From Diatrype stigma (taxonomy: Eukaryota > Ascomycota > Sordariomycetes > Xylariales > Diatrypaceae), in assembly GCA_022225965.2 (NCBI GenBank), contig JAKJXP020000140.1, forward strand, positions 1 to 64,000: 64,000 nt of DNA, in the 5' to 3' direction. The notes under the pieces were generated by a model. That model ran no database searches. It saw nothing but the letters and a program-made list of their open reading frames with translations, and was not told where the DNA came from. Both the position numbers and the translations under genes were made by a program. This document shows positions 24,521 to 35,271 of this stretch, piece by piece (position 1 is the stretch's first letter; every line of letters begins with the position of its first letter).

Positions 24521-25854
24521 TGTGTGAGGTTATTCGGTCGATGTCGCCGGATAAATCGTTATAGGGGTGTTGGGGTTGGAACGAGTAGCCGCGTTGCGGC
24601 GAGACGAACAATAAACGTTATGGTTACTTAAGCAATGACTCGTTTTCTAGTTATCATGTAGGTACGTAGGCTTAAGAAGACAAGGCCCGGGAACTGAGAA
24701 GAATCTGTCACAAAATATATCCGAGCATGAGATATTTTTTCACCACGAACTTTCTTTCCGATACGGCCCTAGAGGTGACACGTTTAAACCACCAACAGTA
24801 TCTCCGTCGAATTGCTACGCCACGATCAAATTCACTGACGCGGGGCAGGCGGTTTCTGCTTCCCCACTAGACCTCCCCCATCTGCCCATCGTTCGCTGAC
24901 GATATGTCACAATGGGGAAGCCAACTGACAGTGGGGATCTTCTGGACTACCCCGAACAAACTGGAACTCGGCCCTTTGGTATATAGCCATACAGCTCGCA
25001 TACAGTGGTTGGATTCAGCCAAACATTTTACCCGCACCAATAGGGACCGTAGCGTTATCTGGTCGTGGACAGAAGCTTGGAACTTGGGAGGTTGAAAGAG
25101 AACGGCACGTGCTAGGAAACCCCGCCATGCTTGCCCGCTATAAGGCGATCAATTGAAAACCTGAGTCGCTCGGGTGGATATTTCGTATACACTACCTCGT
25201 ACTTCGTACGTGGGAATCTCCTACCTAGGGCTGCTAGGTACGTAGATGCGATACCTACATACGTGGAGGAGTAGAATTACTATCAGACTATATAGCAATA
25301 GCAATCTCTACATAGCACGCCTAGGTAGTGCTACTGTGCCGGTTCGTGTTAGATACACAAGACATAGATACATAGCAAGCATTAATTAGGTATGTCTGGT
25401 TGTCTTGGTCATGGTAGTCTTTTGGCCCTTGAGCATACAACAACACATTGGCGGAATGACCTCCTTTGGTTAGGATAAGACGGGAACATCGTCAAGCAGT
25501 ATTCGTATGTACGTACGAACATGACGGAGTATAAAAGGGGGGTGCATAAGACCGGGAAGGTCTAATGTTCAAGCTATTGTTCAAGCTATCGGCGGGCTCA
25601 TAGTCGGAGTGGGGTAGTGCGGTTTCCGCCTACATACCAGCTGCACCGCGAGCTACACCTAAGTGTTTAATGTGGAGCTATTGGTCAATTAATCCGGCAG
25701 TATTTTCTTACCGCCAAAAATTCCTGGTCACCGCCTACGATTCTCGATTCTCTAGCCATCGGAACTTCCGATTCGGAAGTTGATTCCTTCTGCCTCTGAA
25801 ACCGCACTGGCGCACTGGGCAGGATACTAGTTAGCAAGCACAGCGCGAATCACA
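24521..25854. other. Intergenic, divergent promoter region of XDH and ROK1
   Basis: No gene seen. It carries TACCTA/TAGGTA motifs around 25220-25330 and a TATA-like box at 25530. The small plus-strand frame 24904-25095 has no features. Confidence 0.5.
25530..25536 (+). promoter_or_regulatory. Candidate TATA box (TATAAAA)
   Basis: TATAAAAGG lies 325 bp upstream of the ROK1 start. That is farther than usual for a core promoter unless the 5' UTR is long or contains an intron. It is a sequence match only. Confidence 0.25.
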
Positions 25855-27975
25855 ATGGATGTCCTGAAACTCCTGTCCCGAGGAACAAAAAAGGCACCTT
25901 CTCAAAAATGCGTCGATGCGAAACCGGCAGCGAAGCAACCAAATCCACAGCTATACAATGATCCCACGAGGGGCGTGAAGCGCAAAAGGAATGAGGGTCA
26001 GCCTCTCCCAGATCCTGCAGCAAACGACGCCGACGAGGATGTCGACTTCTTTGCTCCGCGAGAGAACCAGAAACAGAAAGGGAAGAAGACGCAAGCCGTG
26101 ACACACAACGCTGGAGAAAAGGCTCCAGCACCAATACCAGCGCCAGCACTTGACGATGAGGAAGTCCGTCAGATCCTTCGATCGCATAGACTGAAGTTCA
26201 CCCTCGTATCTTCCCACGACGAACCGAAGGCGAAAGTGAAAAAATCCAAGAAGAAAGAAAAGAAAGAAGCTGTTAAGCCCAAAGCGAAGGATAACAAAAC
26301 GCCATTATACCCACAGCCCCTAAACTCATTCTCCGACCTCCGATCCATCTACAATATTTCCAGTAGATTGAACGAGAACCTTGCCAAGCAAGGCTATCGT
26401 ATTCCAACCGAAGTACAACTAGGCAGCCTACCACTACTTTTGGATTCGAGAGCCGCTCTGCGCACATCGTGTGCTGAAAATGTAGATTTGAAAGATCAGG
26501 AAGGTATCGATTTCTTGGCCATTGCCCCCACAGGCAGTGGTAAAACACTCGCTTTCCTGATACCCACCATAAATAAGATTCTACGGATGAGGGCAGAGAG
26601 TCCTGAACAGAAACAACATGTTTTAGAAGCGATAGTCATCGCGCCTACACGCGAATTGGCCCACCAGATTGCAAACGAGGGAAAAAAGCTGGCTCAAGGC
26701 ACAGGTGTCAAGATCGTGGGCATGAAGAAGGGTATGAGAATACCGGTAGAGGACCAGGAGGGCGAAACTACGAGCGAGGGTGAATCATCCGAAGAAGAAG
26801 GCGACAGCGCTTCCGAAGATGATGAAGAAAATGACGCGGAAAAGAACACAGGTCCTGTCACAAAGGCAGACATCCTGGTCACCACGCCAATGCTTCTTTT
26901 GAATTTGCTTACGCGAGGCTCTAAACGAAGAACCCTTCCGACAGTCAAGTCGTTGATCTTAGATGAAGCTGATGTGCTATTGGATCCTCTATTCCGTGAT
27001 CAGACGATAGGCATTTGGAATTTATGCACGAACGAGGCATTGAGATTGTCTTGCTGGTCTGCAACAATGGATTCCTCTGCGGAAAGTTTGATATCCGAGC
27101 AACTCAAGCCACGGAAGACCGCGCCCCTCGTCCGGCTTGTCGTTGGCCTGAAAGACACGGCCGTTCCCAGCGTCAGGCACAAGCTTGTCTTCACGGGAAC
27201 CGAACAAGGAAAGTTATTCGCGCTCCGCCAGCTTCTGCATCCAAACTCCGCCGGCAACTCGGCGCCGGAGATGAAGTTGCCATTTCTTGTCTTCACGCAA
27301 ACTATTGAGCGCGCGACGGCTCTCCACAGCGAGCTCAAATTTGACGTGCCCATCCAGGCCGGTGGGTCGGCTCGGATCGCGACGCTACACTCGGCTCTTT
27401 CCGAACCCCAGAGATCCGCTGTTGTGTCTAAGTTCCGGGCCGGCGAGATCTGGGTATTGATCACCACGGACCTACTGATGAGGGGGATCGACTTCCGGGG
27501 GGTCAACGGTGTCATAAACTACGACATCCCCGCCACGACGGCCGCTTACGTGCACCGTGTCGGGCGCACGGGCCGCGCTGGCCACGAAGGTGGCGTGGCG
27601 GTCACCTTCTACACCAAGGAGGACGTGCCCCACCTCAAGAGCATCGCCAACGTCATCGCGCTCAGCGACAAGCAAGCGGGCAAGCACGGGGAGGGTGAGG
27701 GCGAGGGCGTGCCCAAGTGGCTGATGGACGCGCTGCCCAAGGTCGGCAAGAACGAGAAGCAGAAGCTGAAGAAGCACGGCGGCGCGGAGTCGAGGATCGG
27801 CAACAAGACAAAGATCACGTCCAAGAGCGCGTGGGAGAGACGCAAAGACCACAACCGGCGCGAGGCTATCGCCGGGAGCAAAAGGCGGAAGCTCGAGGGA
27901 GCCGATGGTGATGAAGTACGTCCTGCGGGTGCTGCTGCTACCGATGAGAGCGAGTGGGGTGGCCTCGACGATTGA
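25855..27975 (+). CDS. ROK1: ATP-dependent DEAD-box RNA helicase ROK1
   Basis: A single uninterrupted 706-codon frame starting MDVLKLLSRGTKK, as in fungal Rok1/DDX52. Helicase motifs in order: the Q-like region FSDLRSIYNISSRLNENL with YRIPTEVQ, motif I APTGSGKT (about 223), Ia PTRELAHQ, Ib-like TTPMLLLNLL, II LDEADVLLD (about 367), III SATM (about 401), the IV-V region ITTDLLMRGIDFRGV and VI HRVGRTGRAGH (about 567). A strongly acidic Glu/Ser insertion sits at about 297-333, and the C-terminus is Lys/Arg-rich, typical of nucleolar proteins. Rok1 acts in early 18S pre-rRNA cleavage in the small-subunit processome, with Rrp5 as partner in yeast. GC content rises sharply in the last third of the gene. 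Confidence 0.95.
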   Translation: MDVLKLLSRGTKKAPSQKCVDAKPAAKQPNPQLYNDPTRGVKRKRNEGQPLPDPAANDADEDVDFFAPRENQKQKGKKTQAVTHNAGEKAPAPIPAPALDDEEVRQILRSHRLKFTLVSSHDEPKAKVKKSKKKEKKEAVKPKAKDNKTPLYPQPLNSFSDLRSIYNISSRLNENLAKQGYRIPTEVQLGSLPLLLDSRAALRTSCAENVDLKDQEGIDFLAIAPTGSGKTLAFLIPTINKILRMRAESPEQKQHVLEAIVIAPTRELAHQIANEGKKLAQGTGVKIVGMKKGMRIPVEDQEGETTSEGESSEEEGDSASEDDEENDAEKNTGPVTKADILVTTPMLLLNLLTRGSKRRTLPTVKSLILDEADVLLDPLFRDQTIGIWNLCTNEALRLSCWSATMDSSAESLISEQLKPRKTAPLVRLVVGLKDTAVPSVRHKLVFTGTEQGKLFALRQLLHPNSAGNSAPEMKLPFLVFTQTIERATALHSELKFDVPIQAGGSARIATLHSALSEPQRSAVVSKFRAGEIWVLITTDLLMRGIDFRGVNGVINYDIPATTAAYVHRVGRTGRAGHEGGVAVTFYTKEDVPHLKSIANVIALSDKQAGKHGEGEGEGVPKWLMDALPKVGKNEKQKLKKHGGAESRIGNKTKITSKSAWERRKDHNRREAIAGSKRRKLEGADGDEVRPAGAAATDESEWGGLDD

Positions 27976-29565
27976 TTACCTAGAAGCCTCCATTTCCATA
28001 GCCACATTTTCCGAAGTTTTGATCATACCTTAGCAAAATGATGAAATCCACGGCTACAGTGTCGGATAATTCTGAACGTTCCTAAACATTTATCTACTGA
28101 TTACAAGGGCGATATATTTATCACTTCTATTCAGATCCATTCGAAACACGACGAAATTGTGTGGCTATCCCGGGTTGCATGTAGTCAGCACTCGGCCGAG
28201 CTCTAGTTATAGTGGACCTTGGGGAAAGATCGTCATCCCCTCATCCCCATAGCAATGGTCCCCAGGGCCAACTCCGCATAAGATCAACTATATTGACATA
28301 GCACATAACTTCAATGAAATCCCAGTTCACGTATAAAAGGAGCTGAGCATAACAGGACGGCCCAATAACTAGTAGTTACCTCACAAACTAGAGGATGCCC
28401 TTGCCGTCCTTTGAAGAAAATTTGGGCCAGGATTATATCCGAGCAGTGGCGTCCTTCTTAGCAGCGATGGTCCTTGACATCGCGTCGAATCTTTGACTCG
28501 CCATTAAGACTAGCGGTCAATGTTTAACCCCCTGTAAGAGGTATGAATGGATGAATACTCGGAACCTTCGCTGGTTGGGCCCGTGAGTTTCCTATGTATT
28601 AAAACAAGTCAATATGTAGGCTTAACGGTTTTTATAGCTTGTCATAGATAGCTATATAGCCCTGTGAATGACATCCTGAATCGTGAGGCAGAGATAGCTG
28701 GGACGTCTTCAAATAAGGTTATGTATAAATATGAATATCGCCTTCTTCAATTCAACAAGTAGCAATAGTCGGTAACGTTGTATTTTGTCCCAGATCTCGC
28801 ATATGCATGTCTTTTCGGTTGCGTGGAAACTTGGTTCGAGATTCTGGACTTGGTCCAATGAGATTCTCCTATGATGCCTATAAACCTCTCACAATGTGTA
28901 TAGTGTCAACCACATATGATACACATGAAATTGGATTGTGCGACGGGAAGATCTGGGTGAGCTTCGAATACCATTCGCTCCAATCGATGGCTGTCTCGCT
29001 TCCAGTGTTGCAACCGGACATCCCGGTACTATCTGCCTACATAACATCTCACCAATCAATTTCGGTCTGTCAGCCCCCTTATCAGCCAACACTTGGTAGG
29101 GGTATTACACGATGCACGAGAACATGTTATTCAACCACCACATCAAGCCGCCTCACAAACACAGCATACATTCCTATGACTATTGTGTCCGTTCGCTCGA
29201 TGCTTAACTGCCGTAGGTAGTGCGCAATGGCGTTGCTCGACTAATCTACATGTATATTAGGGTTCAGCTTACCCCAACCTTGCCCCAAGTTTCAGTCGCG
29301 CCGCTCCTCCTCACCTTGTGCGATCCTGGTCAAAGATCAACTTTAAATGGAACGTTATAGCCACCTGCAGGCAGTCCCAGGTCAGCCCCCGCACGGGATC
29401 TAAAGCCGAAAAAAGTTAAATACTACCTCCGAGTCTGGTCACCGTCGTGGGAGTATATTCCGTCGTTTACCATCTACATAAAACCTATCACCTGTGCTTC
29501 CTTTGACTAAGCGGACCGTCCCTTATTCGTCAACCCGTGCGGTCTATATAGGTGGTATATATGCA
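27976..29565. other. Intergenic; TATA-like box and one very small ORF
   Basis: No established gene. TATAAAAGG at 28332-28340 is followed about 60 bp later by an ATG at 28395 opening a 33-codon frame (to 28496) with amphipathic look (FEENLGQDYIRAVASFLAAM); nothing more supports it. The 137-codon frame at 28807-29220 has no family features. The MFS promoter should occupy the right end. Confidence 0.4.
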
Positions 29566-31717
29566 ATGGATGAAAGCCCGACCAAGGCCGACGCCACACC
29601 GGTCGAGTGTGCCTCGCCCGGCGGCGGCGGTAAAGCCGCTCATAGCAATGACAAGATATCGAAGCGCGGCGATAGGGCCTTAGAAATCATCGGCAGCCAG
29701 AGGGTCACGGTGACCGAAGAAGATGTTCGTCTACGTCTATTTTGTCTTAACACGATACACCTACCTAGCCACCGCACTCCTCTCTTCCTCCCCTTTAACG
29801 TACGGCTAAGCCCTCGCTGACGACAAAGTCACCGGCAACGGTGAAGCATGCCGGTTTCCACAGAACAAACGGATCCGGCGGCAGACGGACAAGGTGATCC
29901 TGACGATCCTGGTGTGGGTGTACTTCCTGCAGATCCTGGACAAGACGGTGCTGGGGTACGGGGCGACGTTCGGCCTGCAGGAGGCGACGGGCCTGACGGG
30001 GAACCAGTACTCGCTGGTGGGCTCGATCGCGCCCATCGCGCAGCTGGCCGTGCAGCCGCTGTCGTCGTACCTGATCGTGCGCGTGCCGCACCGCGTCCTC
30101 ATGCCGGCCCTGTGCCTCGGCTGGGGCGTCGCCCAGTGCGCCATGGCCGCCTGCCGCTCCTACGGGGGCCTGCTCGCCGCCCGCTTCTTCCTCGGCCTCT
30201 TCGAGGGCGGCTGCCTGCCCCTCTTCAGCGTCATCACCTCCCAGTGGTTCCGCCGCGCCGAGCAGCCCCTCCGCGTCGCCGCCTGGTATAGCACCAATGG
30301 CCTCGCTACCGTCGCAGCCTCGGCCCTGTCGTACGGCCTGGGCCACATCCCCTCGTCCCGGCTGGAGTCTTGGCAGATGTGAGTTGAAACCCCCACCCCC
30401 TATATCCAACTCAAGCAGCACAGCTTGGAATCGCGAAATAAATATGCGTTGTGGCTAGGTAGCCTTTTCTACTGGTTCCTTCCCTTCGATGCTAATATAT
30501 ATTTCCTTCGCAGCATCTTCCTCTTCGTCGGCCTCGTGACCGTCGCCACGGTACCGTTCGTGTACTGGAAGCTGGACAACGACATCGCCGAGGCGCGGTT
30601 CCTCTCGGCGGAAGACAAGCCCAAGGCGGTCGAGCGGCTGCGCGCCAACCAGACGGGCACGGGCGCGCGCGCCTTCAAGTGGCGCCAGGTGCTGGAGATC
30701 GCCGTCGAGCCCAAGACGTACCTGTGGGTGGCGCTGTCGCTGTTCCTCAACGCCGGCGCCTCCGTCACCAACACCTTCGGCCCCCTGATCCTCAACGGCC
30801 TCGGCTTCGACAAGTACACCACCTCCCTGCTCAACATGCCCTTCGGCTTCGTCCAGTTCGTCATCATCCTCGTCGCCTCGTGGCTGACGCAGCGGTTCCG
30901 CCTGTAAGCAAGAAGCTCTTCCCCCTTCCTTTCGCTTCCCCGGGCCTAGTGTTTGCTCAAGTAGACCCCCTCTTCCCCATTGAGATGAAATTTGGCTCCT
31001 GAGACACGGCTTGGGATTCTTGAGTCGCCGCCATATTATGTAGGAAGGGGAATTGGTATTAACCAACTAACGATATATGACCCTTGTAGTAAGTCGGCCA
31101 TCCTCTTCGCGTTGGTACTTCCCGTCGTCGCCGGCCTCGCGGTGCTGTACGCGGTGCCGCGCGGGGCCTCGCACAACGGGGCCCTGCTGGCGGGCTACTA
31201 TCTGCTCGCGTTCCTGTTCGGCGGGGTGCCCGTGACGGTGGCGTGGATCATCGCCAACACGGCGGGGGCGACCAAGAAGTCGGTCATCATGTCCGTGTAC
31301 AACGCCGCCTCGTCGACGGGCAACATTATCGGCCCACTCGTCTTCAACTCCCGCGACGCCCCCGAGTACCTCCCCGGCCTGCGCGCCATGCTCGGCATCT
31401 TCATCGCCCTGGCCGCCTCGAGCCTGCTGCAGGCCGCCAACCTCGCCTTCCTCAACAGCCTCCAGGAGCGCCGCCGCGTCCGCCACGGCAAGCCCGCCAA
31501 GATCCAGGATACCAGCATGGACGACAGGTACAAGGGCTACGATCCTGCGGATGATGACGCCGCCGCCGCCGTCATCATCGAGGCAGAGGCTGCTGCGGAG
31601 ACTGCTTCGCAGGTGGAGGCGGGACATGGACAGCAACAGCAACAACGGCGTTTGGGAGACAATGCCTTCGCTGACATCACGGATCGCCAGAATGACGAGT
31701 TCATATATGTTCTATGA
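29566..31717 (+). CDS. MFS transporter, allantoate permease (Dal5/ACS) family
   Basis: Proposed exons are 29566-29724, 29864-30378, 30514-30903 and 31090-31717, giving 563 aa. Junction 1 joins VTEED to NKRIRRQTDKVILTILVW, the family's opening before TM1. Introns 2 and 3 have GTGAGT and GTAAGC donors. Hydrophobic segments fit 12 TMs; recognisable pieces are YFLQILDKTVLGY (TM1), ARFFLGLFEGGCLPLF (TM4), the long central loop with WKLDNDIAEARFLSAEDK, and the C-terminal half ending in a QQQQQ-rich cytosolic tail. The family imports anionic organic nutrients (allantoate, nicotinate, carboxylates) by proton symport at the plasma membrane; the substrate here is unknown. An out-of-frame ATG at 29561 overlaps the start and could damp translation. 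It neighbours the decayed enzyme group at 32-38 kb, but a shared role is only a possibility. Confidence 0.88.
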
Positions 31718-32160
31718 GCACAATGCGGGTGAGTATTGGGTTATTCTGTGTCACATTTGACCAATTTCAGGCGGCCCTCTAGAATTAGCTGGAAACCGGG
31801 TAAATTCCTGTAGGCTACAAACGGATCTAGAAGCTTCTAGGCTGTTTGATAGCGTTTTTATACAATTGCAAGCTTACGTGCCGAGGGGGTTTCTTTCCCG
31901 AGGTGAAACACGCTAAGCCTAAAACGAAACAGCGGCAGAAATAGGGGGGGCCCTTCCCCTTATCCGTGAAATTCTATAGCCATTGATCACTTTCCATCGT
32001 CCCTTGTGAGCCTGATGATTATAGCGGCTTAAGACCACTTAAATCACTATTTGTACAAATGCCTGTCGCCTATAGATATTTGTAGTATAATGAATAGAAT
32101 CACGGAAAACCCAAATTATACGTAGAGGCTAAGCTTCCTATGCCGTATGGGATCTTCCCA
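31718..32160. other. Intergenic, convergent 3' regions
   Basis: Between the MFS stop and the 3' end of the MDR reductase pseudogene. Nothing beyond short AT-rich sequence is seen. Confidence 0.5.
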
Positions 32161-32790
32161 TCAAATGCGCTTGACTTGAAGTGACAGTTTGCCACAATTT
32201 TCGCCCTCGAACAACTTCAACAAGACATTTTCCGCGTCTATGATAACCCCTTTGATGATAGTGTCATATGACTTGAGTTTTCCTTGCTCAACCCAGTTTA
32301 ACACCTCAGCTCTCACCTGAGGGAGCTCTTTAGCATGATCAACGACGAAACCCTCCATTCGGATTCGTTTCTTCCCCAATTCAACGATGTTCTTCGGTCC
32401 CTTGCGCTCCTCTAGGGGCGTGTTGCACTCGCTTATGCCGCCACAAATCAGGAATCGGCTGTGCTTTGCGGCTCGATCCAGGAGACACTCGAGGATCCAA
32501 CCCCCAACGTTGCCCCATTACACATCCACTTCATTGGGTGTGGCAGCCTTGAGATCGTGGACAAATGTGGGGGACCTGTAGTTCACGGCATCGTCAATTT
32601 CAACCTCCTTGAAAAGCCAATCACACTTCTGGTCAGAGCCAGTGATTCCTACCACGCGAGCGCCGGACATCTTGGCTATTTGCCCGTTGGCACCAGCGGC
32701 GGCTGACACCACAAGAGTCTCGCCAGCCTTGACTTGGGCGATGTTCTTCATCCCACTATAACACCCGAGATTAGCAGGGGCATAGTTCAT
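32161..32790 (-). pseudogene. NADP-dependent MDR oxidoreductase pseudogene (LTB4-dehydrogenase-like)
   Basis: The minus strand retains the C-terminal two thirds of a leukotriene-B4-12-hydroxydehydrogenase/2-alkenal-reductase-like protein: GMKNIAQVKAGETLVVSAA, GARVVGITGSDQKCDWL, NEVDV, then WGNVGGWILECLLDRAAK, CGGISECNT and KKRIRMEGFVV, to the stop at 32161. A TAA at 32520-32518 stands where the family has an aromatic residue (DVY-NVGG), with perfect frame on both sides, so a point nonsense change is likely. The cofactor loop also looks shortened (AAGANGQIAK lacks the usual GSVV-type residues), and the N-terminal ~100 residues are not found upstream. Intact relatives reduce alpha,beta-unsaturated carbonyls with NADPH. 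Confidence 0.8.
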
Positions 32791-33750
32791 TAATATTTGG
32801 GCAAATCAAGCTACAGTGCAATTTGTGGAGTGAAGGGAAGCGTCTGTCCTTATGTACTGGGCGGTGAGTGCGAAGCAGCCCTAGAATATCGGAAGGGGGG
32901 CCAAGTTCCTGTGTCTCTTACATGTACGCCTTAGGGCCAGGGCCATCTGTAATATCGGATACATCAATATACTAAACATAGATAGTTTTGTAAATTAGAC
33001 CACTTAGTCGAGTATTTTCCCGGAATCCCGTTCACCACGGCCTTAGATGCGATGGGTGTGATTTGTTTCGGGGTAAGTTTGTTAATATAATCCAAGGCAT
33101 GCATGAATACTAGAAGCAGTAGAAAAAGGGGCGTTTGAATGACCCCGCATCAGACAAGCTTTACATGTAACTGACAAAAGGTTGTGTTACTTGAGCTGCG
33201 ACCCCAATGTAACATCCCAGAGTTGGTCCTTCTAGCTACCCAACCATCCCAGGGATGGATTTTCCCCCGGAAGGTATTATTAGACCAATAGCGACACATT
33301 CACTCGGGACACCGCCTGAATATTAAGCACTCCATTACAACATATGCGAAGGGTCTGGCAAGGAAACCACAATTGTCGCGATATAGGGGCTACAAATAGG
33401 AAAGCTTGGATTACATAACCAGGTAATCGGCACCTAGTGGCTTGGCATACTGTATATATAGAGCTCTTCCGCTCCTTAAACTGGAGATCGCTTCTTTTCT
33501 TATATATGACTAAATCTGTATCCTAATCCATCCCTATCTGTGATCTTCTGAATGCGACAACAATTTCACAGAAGTATTCTGTAAACTGCACTTATCCCTA
33601 AGCACCGCCATTAGATAATACCAGAAACTCTCGCCCCTGATCAAAAAGCCTCAGGATACCATAATCTCTAAAACCAATATCACAAACGTCTTCCGCCTCT
33701 GCTCATAACGTTCTCCTTCCATCCTCAGAACTAGCCTTGGGACGACCAAT
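32791..33750. other. Intergenic upstream of MDR pseudogene and SDR
   Basis: The missing N-terminal part of the reductase was looked for here on the minus strand and not recognised. The rest is AT-rich presumptive promoter for the SDR at 33751. No RNA gene seen. Confidence 0.5.
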
Positions 33751-34767
33751 ATGGCTGCAGCCCAAAATAGTCCCGCAACTGTTTTAATCACGGGCGCGAA
33801 TCGAGGTGGGTTGGCTGCCTACCCTACCGTGTACCTTTCGCCATGCTTGATTATCATCCTAACTATCCTTCTGTATTTGGCGGTTTAGGTCTAGGGAGAG
33901 CTTTAACCATTCGGTTTCTGTCCCAACCCAATGCCACTGTTGTAGCTGCTGTCCGAGATCCCGAGCACCCTACAAGCAAATCCCTGTCTGCGCTTCCCCA
34001 CGGTGAAGACAGCAAATTGATCATTGTCAAAATCGATTCTGTATCGGATACAGATGCTCAGGATGCTGTCAAGCTTATCCAGACCAAACATGGAATCGAC
34101 AAGCTGGACATTGTCGCCGCTAATGCAGGCTATGGGACGGTATATGGTGATCTATCGCAGGTCAAACCACAAGAAGTTCGGGACCTTTTCGACATCAATG
34201 CCATAGGTAGGTGGATGGTTCTCGTGGATCGTTTATCAGACGCTGGCTAAGGTGTACTTTCAGGCCCCCTACGTCTGTTTCAAGCTGTCCGACAACTTCT
34301 TGAAGCAGGCACCCGACCTCGCTTTGTACTGATGGGTACACCGATCGCCAGCATTGCGGCAATGGAGAACTCGCCTTATCCGATGTTTGCATACGGAGCG
34401 AGTAAAACTGCTGCACACTACCTCGCGAGGAAGGTCCATTGCGAAAGCCCGGGACTAATCTCCTTTGTCGTAGACCCTGGGTAAAGACGTCATCATCCCA
34501 TGCTTTGCGGGTCTTACTAATAACCATCTTGAAGGTTCATGCAAACCGACATGGGGAATGCAGGTGCACGTCACTTTGGCTACGAGCAAGGGTTCGTGCC
34601 AGTTGATACGGCCGCAGACTTTGTGTTTGATCAGGTTAGTTCTGATTTGTGCGCTGGGTCGGTTTGTAATGAGTACTAACATTATACAGATCGAAAAGGC
34701 AACACGGGAGCAAACCTCGGGCAAGTTTGTTACCATTGATGAGACGCGAGAGTTTAACGAGTGGTAG
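33751..34767 (+). CDS. Short-chain dehydrogenase, norsolorinic-acid-ketoreductase-like
   Basis: Proposed exons are 33751-33805, 33889-34206, 34264-34480, 34535-34634 and 34690-34767, giving 255 aa. All five join in frame with GT-AG introns of 54-83 nt. Motifs are TGANRGLG (cofactor loop), AVRDPEHP after strand 2 (Arg suggests NADPH), NAGYG, the catalytic Ser region LMGTPIASI and Tyr-x-x-x-Lys in YGASK, ending DETREFNEW. The layout matches the fungal ketoreductases that reduce polyketide ketones in aflatoxin-type and related pathways, but many similar SDRs are of unknown role. It is the intact member among several broken genes on either side, which suggests either continued selection or a function independent of the former group. 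Confidence 0.85.
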
Positions 34768-34869
34768 TTTAGGATGGAATCTGTGATGCTTACACTACGC
34801 GTATGATCCTCCTGATGAAGTAGTATTTACCCACGTTTTCCTGCTAGAACCAGCACCGCTGGCCAAGAA

Positions 34870-35271
34870 TGAGAGTCTAGTATGTGTATTACACTTGTGA
34901 CGGCGTATATCTGACCACTTCCCTGGAGCAAACGGGCTGTAATCCAGCCAGCTGAACATCCCATCTATCGAACGGCAAAGAATTGGCTACTGGCACAAAT
35001 ATCCCATCTGAGTATTTGACACCATCAGCAGCGTGCTTCCAGCTTTTCTTCCGAGCATTTCCACCACCACAGACCATGGGATTAAAATTGGGATGATATT
35101 CTCCAATGCTGTCTGTGTGCCCATCAAGGGGAATGTCTCTGCGCAGGTGACCAGGTCAAAAGAACCAGGCGAGTGATGCTGAGCGGCTTGTCGCTCCAAG
35201 GCGGCGAGTTTGACTACGTTTATCAAAGCGAACCCGTCACGAACACGGCCAACCGTATACACAGCCTTCAC
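34870..35271 (-). pseudogene. Decayed SAM-dependent methyltransferase fragment
   Basis: The minus strand keeps pieces of a trans-aconitate-methyltransferase-like protein spread over two frames. These are VKLAALERQAAQHHSPGS with FDLVTCAETFPLMGTQTALENI (frame 1), a WKHAADG segment, then after frame shifts MFSWLDYSPFAPGKWSDIRRHK, the typical C-terminal part. The SAM-binding N-terminal motif is missing: the fragment begins abruptly at about 35271, where sequence of the opposite-strand GMC gene starts. Function lost. The family level is reasonably clear; the exact substrate class is not. Confidence 0.65.

Noticed and set aside
28807..29220. A 137-codon plus-strand frame
   Set aside because: No signature, ordinary intergenic composition, no splice or promoter support.
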